Part shown: positions 17,970 to 26,284 of the stretch, piece by piece | Position numbering within the stretch: position 1 is the stretch's first letter | Layout of the letters: each line of letters begins with the position of its first letter | From: Bacillus sp. A301a_S52 | GTDB lineage: Bacteria; Bacillota; Bacilli; Bacillales; Salisediminibacteriaceae | Reading direction: 5' to 3' | Length of the DNA stretch: 64,000 bases | Assembly (NCBI GenBank): GCA_024701455.1 | Contig: JABXYP010000001.1 | Span: forward strand, 2,484,001 to 2,548,000 | The notes under the pieces: model-generated | What the model saw: only the letters and a program-made list of their open reading frames with translations | What the model was told of the DNA's origin: nothing | Databases searched by the model: none | Position numbers and translations under genes: made by a program

Positions 17970-18437
17970 ATGAATAGAAAAGATTATTATTACGATTCTA
18001 CAGCTCCTGTGCCCAATTCACTGGTACCAGCTGTAAGCGGTATTATTATTAAAGAGAATGCTATCTTATTGCAGCAACGAGTTGATAATGGGAAATGGTC
18101 ACTACCTGGTGGACAGCAAGAACCTGGAGAATCTATTGAGGCTGCTCTCAAAAGAGAAGTGAAAGAAGAAACAGGTCTAAATGTCAAAGTTACTCGGTTA
18201 ATAGGGGTTTATAGTGATCCAAATCATGTTATTGCTTACGCAGATGGGGAAGTTCGCCAGCAGTTTTCTATATGTATGTTGTGTCAAGCAATTGATGGGA
18301 AATTGAAAAGCAGTAGTGAATCACTAGAGGTTAAATATATTCATCTGTCTAATTTAGAAACACTCAATATTCACCCTACACAAAAAATTCGTATACAAGA
18401 TGCGCTAAGCCAAAGAACAGAAGCTTTTTTAAGATGA
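17970..18437 (+). CDS. NUDIX hydrolase
   Basis: About 155 residues. The Nudix box is complete: GGQQEPGESIEAALKREVKEETG spans G-x5-E-x7-REVKEETG, with the metal-binding Glu residues present. Such enzymes hydrolyse nucleoside diphosphate-linked compounds; the substrate cannot be told. ATG at 17970 has TGGAGGG 6 bases upstream; an upstream in-frame start lacks one. Divergent from the PTS operon and sharing its operator region, so possibly co-regulated. Confidence 0.9.
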   Translation: MNRKDYYYDSTAPVPNSLVPAVSGIIIKENAILLQQRVDNGKWSLPGGQQEPGESIEAALKREVKEETGLNVKVTRLIGVYSDPNHVIAYADGEVRQQFSICMLCQAIDGKLKSSSESLEVKYIHLSNLETLNIHPTQKIRIQDALSQRTEAFLR

Positions 18438-18568
18438 ACAGGAAATGCGTACAACCATGGTCGCTATTTAAAATCATTTTAAGACTCAACTCCTATATTA
18501 TTGTAAAATTTGCGTCTCATAGATTGTTAAGTATTTATTTGAACATTCAGTTTCCACATATAATGATC

Positions 18569-18706
18569 ATAAAACGAACCTTCAATCAGTGGCGTTTTCG
18601 CTCTCCTTCCACTGATTCATCGTGGACTCAATCAGGACATTAAGCGGCCATTATCTTCCCTATCTATTTTGAGGCGGGAGTTTTATGGACGGTTATCTGT
18701 GATAAA
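18569..18706 (+). repeat. Dispersed hairpin element, copy C (long form)
   Basis: Begins AAAACGAACCTTCAATCAGT, hairpin 1 with TCAATCAGTGG and CCACTGATTCA, then a second TCAATCAGGACATTAAGCG, a shortened stem 2 and the terminal TTATCTGTGATAA. The two TCAATCAG direct repeats flanking hairpin 1 are perfect here. Lies downstream of the NUDIX gene. Confidence 0.85.
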
Positions 18707-18771
18707 TTAACACCTCAACATATTTCATAATCATTGTATTCGCCTCAGATTCATCCCTAAAACACCTATGT

Positions 18772-18818
18772 ACAGGCCAAATTAACCAGCTTAATAAACT
18801 GGTTGACCTCCTGTTTTA
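18772..18818. terminator. Nested hairpin, possible terminator
   Basis: Inner stem AACCAG/CTGGTT inside an outer ACAGG/CCTGT followed by TTTTAAT. It lies between the NUDIX gene and yneK; which transcript it serves is unclear. Confidence 0.35.
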
Positions 18819-18931
18819 ATATATATCTAATCTTTTTCTTTGCAAGATTTTAAGTACTTACCAACTTAAACCTTTTCAGAACAGTGGAAATATCGTAAAA
18901 TAAGAGGCGATGAAAGAAAAGAGGTGTGTCT

Positions 18932-19369
18932 ATGCTCAACGATATATTTATGATTTTTATCATTTTGTGGTCCATTTTGGTTTTTGTTTTTGTGGCCATT
19001 GGGGGCTACTTTATGTTTCGTAAATTTCTAAAAAAAATGCCTAAAGAAGATGGAAAATCCATTTTGGACTGGCAAGATTATTATATTAATGAGACACTTC
19101 ATTTGTGGTCTGATGAGCAAAAAAAATTTCTGAATGAGTTAGTTGAGCCTGTACCTGAAATATTTAGAGATGTAGCAAAAGGGAAAATTGCTGGTAAAAT
19201 CGGTGAATTGGCGTTAGAAAGTGATGCTGGAGAAATGAGTGAGGAATTAATTATTAAAGGGTATATTTTAGCCACTCCAAAAAGAGATCATAAATTTCTT
19301 CGCAAAAAACTTAAGGAAAAAAACATTGATGCAACCCCTTATGAAAGGTATTTTCTCCAATCATCTTAA
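18932..19369 (+). CDS. yneK: YneK-like membrane protein (DUF2621)
   Basis: About 145 residues: one N-terminal membrane span (IFMIFIILWSILVFVFVAIG), then the family core FRKFLKKMPKEDGKS.LDWQDYY and a long helical domain ending YILATPKRDHKFLRKKL. Matches B. subtilis YneK in length and motifs. Function unknown. In B. subtilis it also lies between ccdC and the ssp/citB genes. ATG at 18932 has AGAGG 7 bases upstream; a GTG two codons earlier is too close. Confidence 0.85.
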   Translation: MLNDIFMIFIILWSILVFVFVAIGGYFMFRKFLKKMPKEDGKSILDWQDYYINETLHLWSDEQKKFLNELVEPVPEIFRDVAKGKIAGKIGELALESDAGEMSEELIIKGYILATPKRDHKFLRKKLKEKNIDATPYERYFLQSS

Positions 19370-19383
19370 ATGAGGTTAATCAT

Positions 19384-19463
19384 ATAAAACGAACCTTCAA
19401 TCAAGACATTAGCGTCCGTAAAACTCCCCCATCTTTTTTGAGGGAGTTTTACGGACGTTTATT
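19384..19463 (+). repeat. Dispersed hairpin element, copy D (short form)
   Basis: Short form lacking hairpin 1: AAAACGAACCTTCAATCA runs directly into AGACATTAGCG. Its stem 2 is nearly perfect (GTCCGTAAAACTCCC / GGGAGTTTTACGGAC), so it is the strongest hairpin of the family. It lies between convergent yneK and ccdC and could act as a terminator for yneK. Confidence 0.88.
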
Positions 19464-19466
19464 ACA

Positions 19467-19492
19467 ACCCCCGGCATTTATAGTGCCGGGGT
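19467..19492 (-). terminator. Hairpin after ccdC
   Basis: ACCCCCGGCA / TGCCGGGGT stem immediately at the stop of ccdC; weak T-run. Confidence 0.6.
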
Positions 19493-19999
19493 CTATGTTT
19501 GGACTGTCAATTCCGTTTGGCTCGTGTGATTGCGTGCCTGAAGCTGCTTTTCCATGGCTTTGAATTTCACATACATTGCGATCCGCCAAGGCACTATCAT
19601 ACCAAAAGCTAGAATAAAAAACATCCCAGCCAGCACTTCATACTCAAAATAAATACCAAAAATTAATTTGAAAATAAGTCTAATAGCTAAAAGGCCAAAC
19701 AAAATGAATGGGAACGCTTTTGAACGTTTCATAAAAATATCATTACCGCGAATCTCAAACGCAGATGTTTTAATCAAGACGATTGAAAATAACATGCCGA
19801 CAGTAAGTGCTTCTCCCACTTCAAATAAGGTAATTTCCCTGACTGGTGGATAAAGAAACATCATAAAACCCGTGGACATAGCAATAGGTGGAATAAGTAT
19901 TTTCTTAACAGACGCAGGCTTTTGCATTGCTTTCATTCTAACAAAAAAAGCAAATAATGCCATACAAACAGCCAATATTGAGAACAAAACTGGATACAT
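19493..19999 (-). CDS. ccdC: CcdC-like membrane protein
   Basis: 168 residues, about five membrane spans, containing the LIPPIAMSTGFMMFLYPP and KRSKAFPFILFGLLAIRL blocks of B. subtilis CcdC (YneJ). CcdC is encoded near ccdA in B. subtilis but is not needed for cytochrome c synthesis there, so its role is open. Here ccdA and yneI, expected next door, are absent and copper genes and an ABC exporter take their place. An AGGGAGGGACG ribosome site precedes the ATG. Confidence 0.85.
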   Translation of the reverse strand: MYPVLFSILAVCMALFAFFVRMKAMQKPASVKKILIPPIAMSTGFMMFLYPPVREITLFEVGEALTVGMLFSIVLIKTSAFEIRGNDIFMKRSKAFPFILFGLLAIRLIFKLIFGIYFEYEVLAGMFFILAFGMIVPWRIAMYVKFKAMEKQLQARNHTSQTELTVQT

Positions 20000-20187
20000 A
20001 GAATGACGTCCCTCCCTACTGAACCAGCACTAATTATATCACACTTCATTTCTTTTAATGCGGTTACACGCAAAAAACACAGATGGTTGGTTTATTCCTA
20101 TTATGGTAATTGATATATGAATTAGCGTTAATGTTGGCTCTCTTATTGTTTTGCCAGGTCGTTATAGGCTTATCTTGTGAAAGGAAG

Positions 20188-20284
20188 AAAATGAACGTTC
20201 AATCAGGACATAAGCGTCCGTTATCTCCCGCCTAAATTGAGTTGTTGACCCGGGAGGTTTCCGGACGCTTATCTGTGATAAAAA
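20188..20284 (+). repeat. Dispersed hairpin element, copy E (short form)
   Basis: GAACGTTCAATCAGGACATAAGCGTCCG, i.e. the short form with a single TCAATCAG, then CTCCCGCC and its partner CCGGGAGG, CCGGACGCT and TTATCTGTGATAA. Positioned between ccdC and the copZ terminator. Confidence 0.88.
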
Positions 20285-20323
20285 AAAGTATAGCCTCCAC
20301 TCAATGGTTATCAGGCTATACTT
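20284..20323 (-). terminator. Terminator of csoR-copZ
   Basis: Eleven-pair stem AAGTATAGCCT / AGGCTATACTT followed on the minus strand by seven T residues. Confidence 0.93.
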
Positions 20324-20340
20324 CCCTTATAACTACCTTT

Positions 20341-20547
20341 TTAGACAACGTCATACCCTTGCTCTTCAATCTCATCTTTTAAAGTCGCAACACTAACATT
20401 ATTTTCATCAAAAGATACTGTTACAGAATTATTACTCAAATTAACTTCTGCATGTGTTACACCATTAACCTTGTTTAACGCACCTTCCACAGCTTCTTTA
20501 CAATGGTTGCAGGACATTCCTTCAATCGTTATTTTTTCTGTTTTCAT
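20341..20547 (-). CDS. copZ: Copper chaperone CopZ
   Basis: 68 residues, heavy-metal-associated fold with the Cu(I)-binding motif GMSCNHC near the N-terminus. It shuttles copper to the exporter CopA in the cytoplasm. ATG at 20547 has AAGGAG 8 bases upstream; an upstream TTG is less likely. Encoded 25 bases after csoR; copA, which normally follows copZ, is not in this locus and a terminator follows directly. Confidence 0.93.
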   Translation of the reverse strand: MKTEKITIEGMSCNHCKEAVEGALNKVNGVTHAEVNLSNNSVTVSFDENNVSVATLKDEIEEQGYDVV

Positions 20548-20572
20548 TTTACTCACTCCTTAAAATCAATTA

Positions 20573-20896
20573 TTAAGATTTGGTAAATTGCTGAATCACT
20601 TTCATAAGCTCGTCTATTGTTTCATCACCATCCCCATGTCTGACAGCGTTTGTCACACACCCACGTGTATGGTCTTCTAATAGATTGTAGCCTACTTTTT
20701 TTAGCGCCGCATTTACAGCGGATACTTGTACGAGGATGTCAACACAATAACGGTCTTCTTCAATCATCTTCTGAATGCCTCTCACTTGACCTTCAATACG
20801 CTTTAAACGTTGGTTAAGCTGTTTTTTGTCCTCATCAGACCGCATTTTTACAGTCGTATTTTCCTGCTTAAGAGGTATTGTTAATTTTTCGTCCAT
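20573..20896 (-). CDS. csoR: Copper-sensing repressor CsoR
   Basis: About 107 residues, all-helical CsoR family. The Cu(I) ligand set Cys...His-x3-Cys is visible in RYCVDIL and EDHTRGCV. It represses the operon and releases DNA on binding Cu(I). ATG at 20896 has AGAGGTG 8 bases upstream; an earlier in-frame ATG overlaps that site. Upstream of it lies a CsoR-box-like sequence. Confidence 0.93.
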   Translation of the reverse strand: MDEKLTIPLKQENTTVKMRSDEDKKQLNQRLKRIEGQVRGIQKMIEEDRYCVDILVQVSAVNAALKKVGYNLLEDHTRGCVTNAVRHGDGDETIDELMKVIQQFTKS

Positions 20897-20920
20897 AATT
20901 GTCACCTCTATCATTTTATA

Positions 20921-20945
20921 ATTATACCATACCCCTGTTAAGTAT
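20921..20945 (-). promoter_or_regulatory. csoR promoter with CsoR-box-like operator
   Basis: On the minus strand ATACTTAACAGGGGTATGG is followed directly by the -10 TATAAT (20921-20926). The AGGGGTATGGTA half matches the known copZA CsoR operator; the other half is degenerate. Confidence 0.5.
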
Positions 20946-21152
20946 TTGTGTCAACTGATTTTATTTAATCGTTACTCACATGCCCGACTTATGACCTTCT
21001 AATTGTAAAAGAATTATAGTTTGTCATTTTTATTTTATCCCCACTACATTCTTAATATTTCTAGACTGCTTACTCTATTCACAGTTCAAGGTTTGCCATT
21101 GTTTTTATTTCTCTAGTGGTACAAGTACATTAAACATTATACACGAATCCTT

Positions 21153-22964
21153 CTACATATTAAGGCCGTCTTCATGAGTGAGTTCCATTTTATCAACACC
21201 TTGTTGAAGAAAATACATCTTCTCATATAATCCCTTTTTAGCAATAAGTTCGTCGTGGGTCCCCTCTTCCGCAATCTGTCCTTCATGAAGAACAATAATG
21301 TGGTCAGCTTGTTTAATCGTTGATAAGCGATGAGCGATAGCAATTGTGGTTCTGTTTTTACTCATGTTAGTAAGTGCTTGTTGAATAACTGCTTCTGTTT
21401 CTGTATCAACGCTTGATGTGGCTTCATCTAAAATAAGAACTTTAGGCGTTCGGGCCATCGTTCTCGCAAATGATATTAATTGCCTTTGACCGTTCGATAA
21501 TGTTCCACCTCTTTCTCCGACCGGCGTCGAATAGCCTTGTGAAAGTGCCGAGATAAACGTATGAGCATTAACGAATTTGGCAGCAGATTCTACCTCACTA
21601 TCTGTCATTTCTTTATCGAATAAACGAATGTTAGACGCAACATCACCGACAAATAGAAAAGGATCTTGTAGTACAAGGCCAACTGATTTTCTTAATTCGT
21701 CATTTCGATAGTGGTCGATCAGTGAACCATCAATATAAATTTCACCTGCTGACCGCTCATAAAATCGCATGAGCAAATTAATGATGGAGCTTTTTCCACT
21801 GCCTGTATGACCTACTAAAGCCAGCGTCTCTCCTTCCCGTACACGGAAGCTAATGTTATTAAGAACGTTTTTAGTGCCATCATACGAAAAGGTCACGTTC
21901 TTAAATTCAATATCTCCTTTGAGAATTTTAGGGTTTTCATTTCCGGTTTGTTGAGGTCCGTGTTCATCATAATCCATCAACTTGAACACACGCCCTGCTG
22001 AAATCATAGCTTGTTGAAATACAGAAAGCCGTTGCATTATTTGATTCACTGGTTCGAAAAAACGATCAAGATAATTAACAAATGCATAGAGCACCCCAAT
22101 TTCCACCGGACTTGTTAGTGAGGTAATTCCAAAATAACTCAAAACAATAACAAGAGCTAGAATGGCTAAGACGTCCACCGCCGGACGTAATAATAATCCA
22201 TCCAGCTTAATACTCTTAAACCAAGCCCGATGATGTCGGTGATTAATTTCTTCAAACTCCTTTCTCATTCGACGTTCTTGCTGGAACAATTGAATAATTG
22301 TCATTCCTTGAATCGATTCGTTTAAACGTGCGTTTAATTGGCTCAATTTTTCGCTCATTTCAGTATAATATGTCGTACTGAACTTCTTGTATAACAACAT
22401 AATTACCACGATAAAAGGCAGTAAAACGAGACAAAAAAGAGCAAGTTGTACATTTAAATAAAACATTGCTGCAAAAACACCAATAAGAAACATGATATTT
22501 TGCAGAAAATTAGCCATCACGCTAACATACAATTCTTTTACTTGCTCTGTATCATTGGTGATGCGTGAAACAAGACCTCCAGAAGGAAATCTATCAAAGA
22601 ATGATAATCCAAGCCTTTCTACTTTTTCAAAAATATCAATCCTCAGTTTTTCAATAATATAAAGTGCCATTTTGTGAAATAGTAACAGCTGAGAATAATT
22701 CAATAAAGCAGACAATACATGAAGGAATATATAACCGAGCCCAAGTACAATGAGTGACTGTGGTGGAAAATGTCGTGGTGTGAGGAAGTCGTCAATAAAA
22801 ATTTTCACTAATATTGGACCGATTAACTCTGCCGCGGTCCCACCTGCTAATAGAATAAAAGCAACTAAAAACCACTTCCAATGAGGACGCGCATAGGTGA
22901 TAAGACGTTTAAAAGTCTCACGTTGTGGTAAAGGAGTTACGAGTACCTTATGCCGATCATTCAT
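21153..22964 (-). CDS. ABC exporter half-transporter, catalytic subunit (YheH/BmrD-like)
   Basis: 603 residues: six-span exporter membrane domain (about 25-320) and an ATPase domain with Walker A GHTGSGKS, Walker B VLILDEATSSVD (catalytic Glu present), and a non-standard signature LSNGQRQ. This is what is seen in one half of heterodimeric exporters such as B. subtilis BmrCD. It overlaps the partner gene by 8 bases, indicating coupled translation. Shorter than B. subtilis YheH (about 670 residues), which has an extra loop, so family assignment is approximate. Probably multidrug export. Confidence 0.85.
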   Translation of the reverse strand: MNDRHKVLVTPLPQRETFKRLITYARPHWKWFLVAFILLAGGTAAELIGPILVKIFIDDFLTPRHFPPQSLIVLGLGYIFLHVLSALLNYSQLLLFHKMALYIIEKLRIDIFEKVERLGLSFFDRFPSGGLVSRITNDTEQVKELYVSVMANFLQNIMFLIGVFAAMFYLNVQLALFCLVLLPFIVVIMLLYKKFSTTYYTEMSEKLSQLNARLNESIQGMTIIQLFQQERRMRKEFEEINHRHHRAWFKSIKLDGLLLRPAVDVLAILALVIVLSYFGITSLTSPVEIGVLYAFVNYLDRFFEPVNQIMQRLSVFQQAMISAGRVFKLMDYDEHGPQQTGNENPKILKGDIEFKNVTFSYDGTKNVLNNISFRVREGETLALVGHTGSGKSSIINLLMRFYERSAGEIYIDGSLIDHYRNDELRKSVGLVLQDPFLFVGDVASNIRLFDKEMTDSEVESAAKFVNAHTFISALSQGYSTPVGERGGTLSNGQRQLISFARTMARTPKVLILDEATSSVDTETEAVIQQALTNMSKNRTTIAIAHRLSTIKQADHIIVLHEGQIAEEGTHDELIAKKGLYEKMYFLQQGVDKMELTHEDGLNM

Positions 22965-24720
22965 ACATTTTACCTCCTTTTTCCACTAACGATTCTAGTT
23001 GCTGTAGCTTATACATGGTGTAGTACCACTTACCTTCCTCCATTAGCTTTGCATGATCACCATGTTCAATTATTGCCCCATCATCCATGATAATGATCTG
23101 CTCAGCATGTTTAATAGCGCTCAATCTATGTGCTGTAATAACGGTTGTTTTTCCATTACGTAATTCTCGCAAATGGCTTAAAATCTTTTCCTCTGTCTCT
23201 GCATCAACAGCTGATAATGCGTCGTCTAGCACAAGAATTTCTGGATCCATTAATAATGCTCGTGCTATAGATAAACGTTGTTTCTGACCACCTGAAAGCG
23301 TCACTCCTCGTTCACCTACAATCGTCTCATAACCATTTTCTAATGCTAAAATGTCATCGTGTACAGATGCCAATTTTGCTACATCAATAATCTCTTGATA
23401 GGAGGCATCCGGTTTCCCAAAACTTATATTGTCAGCAATTGACGCAGAAAATAGAAAGTGATCTTGAGGAACGTACACTACTGTTTTACGAATGGCCTCA
23501 ATGGTATACGCTTCTATGGGTTTATTTGCAAACATAATAGTACCACCTGTTACTTGAAAATCTCGCATAAATGCAGAAACAAGTGTCGTTTTTCCACTTC
23601 CTGTTTTTCCTGCTATTCCTAAAGTTTCTCCTCGCTTAATATGTAAATTAATATCTTTTAAAACCGACTTTTGCTGATCTTCCTCATAAGAAAAATAATC
23701 AATTCGAAAAGTAATATCTCCAATTGGTGGTACGGGGTCAGCCCCCCTCCTATCAACAACTTCATTTTTTACGGCTAATAACTTCTGTACTCTATCATAT
23801 GAAGCTCTTCCACGTTCCACGATATTAAATAACCAACCGAACGCTAGCATCGGCCAAATGAGCAAACCAAGATAGACAGTAAAACTAGTAAGCTGTCCAA
23901 TTGTAATGTCATTATTGACAACAAAAATTGCGCCAAACGACACGGATAAGAAATAAGAGCCGCCTATAATCAATGATAAAGTAGGGTCAAATAATGCATC
24001 CACTTTAGCAACAGCCACATTTTTTTCTACTACCTTCGCTGTTTCTCTTTTAAAATCATCTGTATCTTCTTTTTCGTAACCAAGCGTTTTAATAACCTTT
24101 ATACCTGCCATACTTTCTTGTACTTTGTCATTTAGAGAAGAAAATGCCGCTTGTGCTTTAAGAAAACGTTTGTGAAGCAATGAACCATAACGGCTTGTAG
24201 CTAAAGCCATGAACGGCATAGGAAGCAAGGCGATTAGCGTAAGTTTCCAGCTGATCGTCGCTGCCATCGTTATAATAACGAACCCTCCCATCGTTATAGA
24301 ATCGACTAATGTAAGGACACCCGTGCCAGCTGTCTGTTCCACGGCCCGTATATCGTTCGTTGCATGGGCCATTAGATCTCCCGTTCGTCTCCGTCGAAAG
24401 AATGATGATGACATGTTAGAAAAGTGGCTATAGAGACGATAACGTAACAACCTGGCAAGCTTTATCGCCGATCCAAAAATTAGAATTCGCCATAAATAGC
24501 GGAGAGCATAAATGATAGCCGCAAGAACTGCTAGTAGAAGCATCCAGCGTCTTAAAATGTCTTGTGTCAATGTCTCTGTTGATATATGATCGACTATGAC
24601 TCCAACTACATAAGGTGGGATAAGTGATAGCAGAGATACAACTGCCAATACGATGACACCACTACCATAACGCCACTTTTCTTGTTTGAAATACCACATT
24701 AAATCTATAAATACACGCAC
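22957..24720 (-). CDS. ABC exporter half-transporter, degenerate-site subunit (YheI/BmrC-like)
   Basis: About 587 residues, six-span domain then ATPase domain with Walker A GKTGSGKT, standard signature LSGGQKQR, and Walker B LVLDDALSAVD, where Asp replaces the catalytic Glu. Together with the altered signature of its partner this creates one inactive and one active ATP site, the hallmark of heterodimeric exporters. A GTG at 24720 has GTGAGG 6 bases upstream and gives the family length; a TTG seven codons upstream is also open. Confidence 0.85.
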   Translation of the reverse strand: MRVFIDLMWYFKQEKWRYGSGVIVLAVVSLLSLIPPYVVGVIVDHISTETLTQDILRRWMLLLAVLAAIIYALRYLWRILIFGSAIKLARLLRYRLYSHFSNMSSSFFRRRRTGDLMAHATNDIRAVEQTAGTGVLTLVDSITMGGFVIITMAATISWKLTLIALLPMPFMALATSRYGSLLHKRFLKAQAAFSSLNDKVQESMAGIKVIKTLGYEKEDTDDFKRETAKVVEKNVAVAKVDALFDPTLSLIIGGSYFLSVSFGAIFVVNNDITIGQLTSFTVYLGLLIWPMLAFGWLFNIVERGRASYDRVQKLLAVKNEVVDRRGADPVPPIGDITFRIDYFSYEEDQQKSVLKDINLHIKRGETLGIAGKTGSGKTTLVSAFMRDFQVTGGTIMFANKPIEAYTIEAIRKTVVYVPQDHFLFSASIADNISFGKPDASYQEIIDVAKLASVHDDILALENGYETIVGERGVTLSGGQKQRLSIARALLMDPEILVLDDALSAVDAETEEKILSHLRELRNGKTTVITAHRLSAIKHAEQIIIMDDGAIIEHGDHAKLMEEGKWYYTMYKLQQLESLVEKGGKMYE

Positions 24721-24741
24721 TGATAGCCTCACTCTCCTCAA

Positions 24742-25052
24742 TATGGTGGATCATCTAGGGGACCCAACTTTTTGATGCCAAGACACTCATTTTATTCGGG
24801 ATACACCTCTCTTAACCATCCGTGATGAGATATAACACATGAGTATTAGGATGTTTCGATAGTGGTTGAGAAAATGAAAAAGTCATCTCACATGCAATTC
24901 AGCGACTCTCCTAGTAAGCGCCCCTCAAAACATCTCATTTGAACAACCATCCTTGTGAAAAATGCATTTAACTATCACTTCTATAATTATACAGTCACCT
25001 AATGACGATTAACACTGTCTGTTTAATACAATATAAAATTTTAGTGGTAATA
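24742..25052. other. Intergenic region without recognised genes
   Basis: About 310 bases upstream of the exporter operon. No open frame with a ribosome site, no repeat copy. A short ATG frame at 24873 lacks any ribosome site. Confidence 0.5.
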
Positions 25053-25054
25053 TT

Positions 25055-25082
25055 AAAAAGCACCCCTATTAAAAGGAGTGCT
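25055..25082 (-). terminator. Terminator of yneF
   Basis: AGCACCCCT / AGGAGTGCT stem with an A-run on its plus-strand left, i.e. T-run on the transcript. Confidence 0.85.
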
Positions 25083-25086
25083 GCTG

Positions 25087-25305
25087 TTATTTTTTATCTG
25101 TCTGACCTTGCATTGCTTTCATCATTTGGTTAATTTTCTTTTGCGATGGGTTCTGTCCCATTTGCATCATCATCACTCGAAGCATTTTTTCGTTGATTGG
25201 CGGATTTTTCTTCATATAATTCATCATGTACTGTCTAGCGATAAAGAACCCAAGCGCGATTCCTGCTAACAGAGCGATGACACCGATTAAAATATTTACC
25301 CACAT
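25087..25305 (-). CDS. yneF: YneF, UPF0154 membrane protein
   Basis: 72 residues, one N-terminal span ([20 protein letters not shown]) and the conserved [20 protein letters not shown] tail region of UPF0154. Function unknown; conserved next to sirA and tkt in Bacillus. GGAGGGTCA ribosome site upstream. Confidence 0.95.
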   Translation of the reverse strand: MWVNILIGVIALLAGIALGFFIARQYMMNYMKKNPPINEKMLRVMMMQMGQNPSQKKINQMMKAMQGQTDKK

Positions 25306-25423
25306 CGGCGTTGACCCTCCTTCTCTAATCTGCTGAATTGTCGACTAAAAACGTCATAATGTTTGAACCCTATTCATTATACATGAAAGGCTTTCATATT
25401 TAAAGAGAAGTTGGGAGATTGAC

Positions 25424-25870
25424 TCATTTTTGTACGATATCCATAGCTCTTAACGGTCTTAACCACCCATATTCATTATTGGCATAGTTCAGCGCTAGAA
25501 AATAGTGTTGGTAATGACGAAGGATTTCAAAAAAACATGTCTCAGCATCTAGATTCCCATCTGCTTCTAAGGAAATATTGCTACGAGTAACTGTTAAAGT
25601 CGCGTTACTGTGTTTTCTTTTAAAATTAATGCGATGACTATTTTCTAAGTTACTGTAATCTTTATTATGAAAAAGAGTATGATAAATAACTTGGTTTATT
25701 TGTTTCTCTGGAATCGTCCTTGTAATGTAGTTAATTTGCGATCGTGTGATTGTTTTTAATGGGCCTGTAGCGAGACTATTTTCTTTAAACAACTGAAATA
25801 TTTTTTTTTCCATCCCCCGATACATGAGAGCCACATCTTCTCTCATTAAAACTATCTCATACTTTCGCAT
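25424..25870 (-). CDS. sirA: Sporulation inhibitor of replication SirA (YneE)
   Basis: 148 residues. In B. subtilis SirA binds DnaA domain I at sporulation onset to block new rounds of replication. Shared features seen: the opening REDVALMYRGMEKKIFQLF, TRSQINYITRTIP, a central beta part with SLEADGNLDAETCFFEILR, and the ending LNYANNEYGWL.P. Same neighbours (tkt, yneF) as in B. subtilis. Divergence is high, as usual for SirA. Confidence 0.85.
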   Translation of the reverse strand: MRKYEIVLMREDVALMYRGMEKKIFQLFKENSLATGPLKTITRSQINYITRTIPEKQINQVIYHTLFHNKDYSNLENSHRINFKRKHSNATLTVTRSNISLEADGNLDAETCFFEILRHYQHYFLALNYANNEYGWLRPLRAMDIVQK

Positions 25871-26240
25871 TCACTCACCTCTCTTATGATTATGCGCTAA
25901 TAGCTTGACTTTCATTATAAAAGACATCTACTCAAATATTTGTCACAATGTGTGATGCTTATTGACTTGTTTTGTCTAAATGTTTGTCTTTTTATATTAT
26001 TCAGCATACAACCATTTATTCATTGAGTTCCTAATCTATAAGTTGGTCCATGATAAGAGAGAGTGGGTGGCAATAATAAGTGTTCGGAATTATCTAGTTA
26101 CATCCTTTTCATGAATAAATCCTCGGACTTTACTTATATGCTACTTTATTAAATACTTTTTTAGGGGGAGATCAAAAGTCCATCAGAAACAGTATATCTG
26201 GTGTTCGCTACCTTCCTTAATTATAACTAGCTTGTAAATT
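25871..26240. other. Intergenic region between tkt and sirA
   Basis: About 370 AT-rich bases holding the sirA promoter, presumably Spo0A controlled. No gene, repeat copy or clear 0A box was picked out by eye. Confidence 0.45.
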
Positions 26241-26275
26241 AAAAAAATTACGCCAAAGAAAACCTTTGGCGTAAT
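26241..26275 (-). terminator. Terminator of tkt
   Basis: Perfect 12-pair stem ATTACGCCAAAG / CTTTGGCGTAAT with seven T residues on the minus-strand side. Confidence 0.95.
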
Positions 26276-26284
26276 GATTGTCTA

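Noticed and set aside
18434..18643. 69-codon plus-strand frame after the NUDIX gene
   Set aside because: It runs into repeat copy C and overlaps the NUDIX stop; the sequence is not protein-like.
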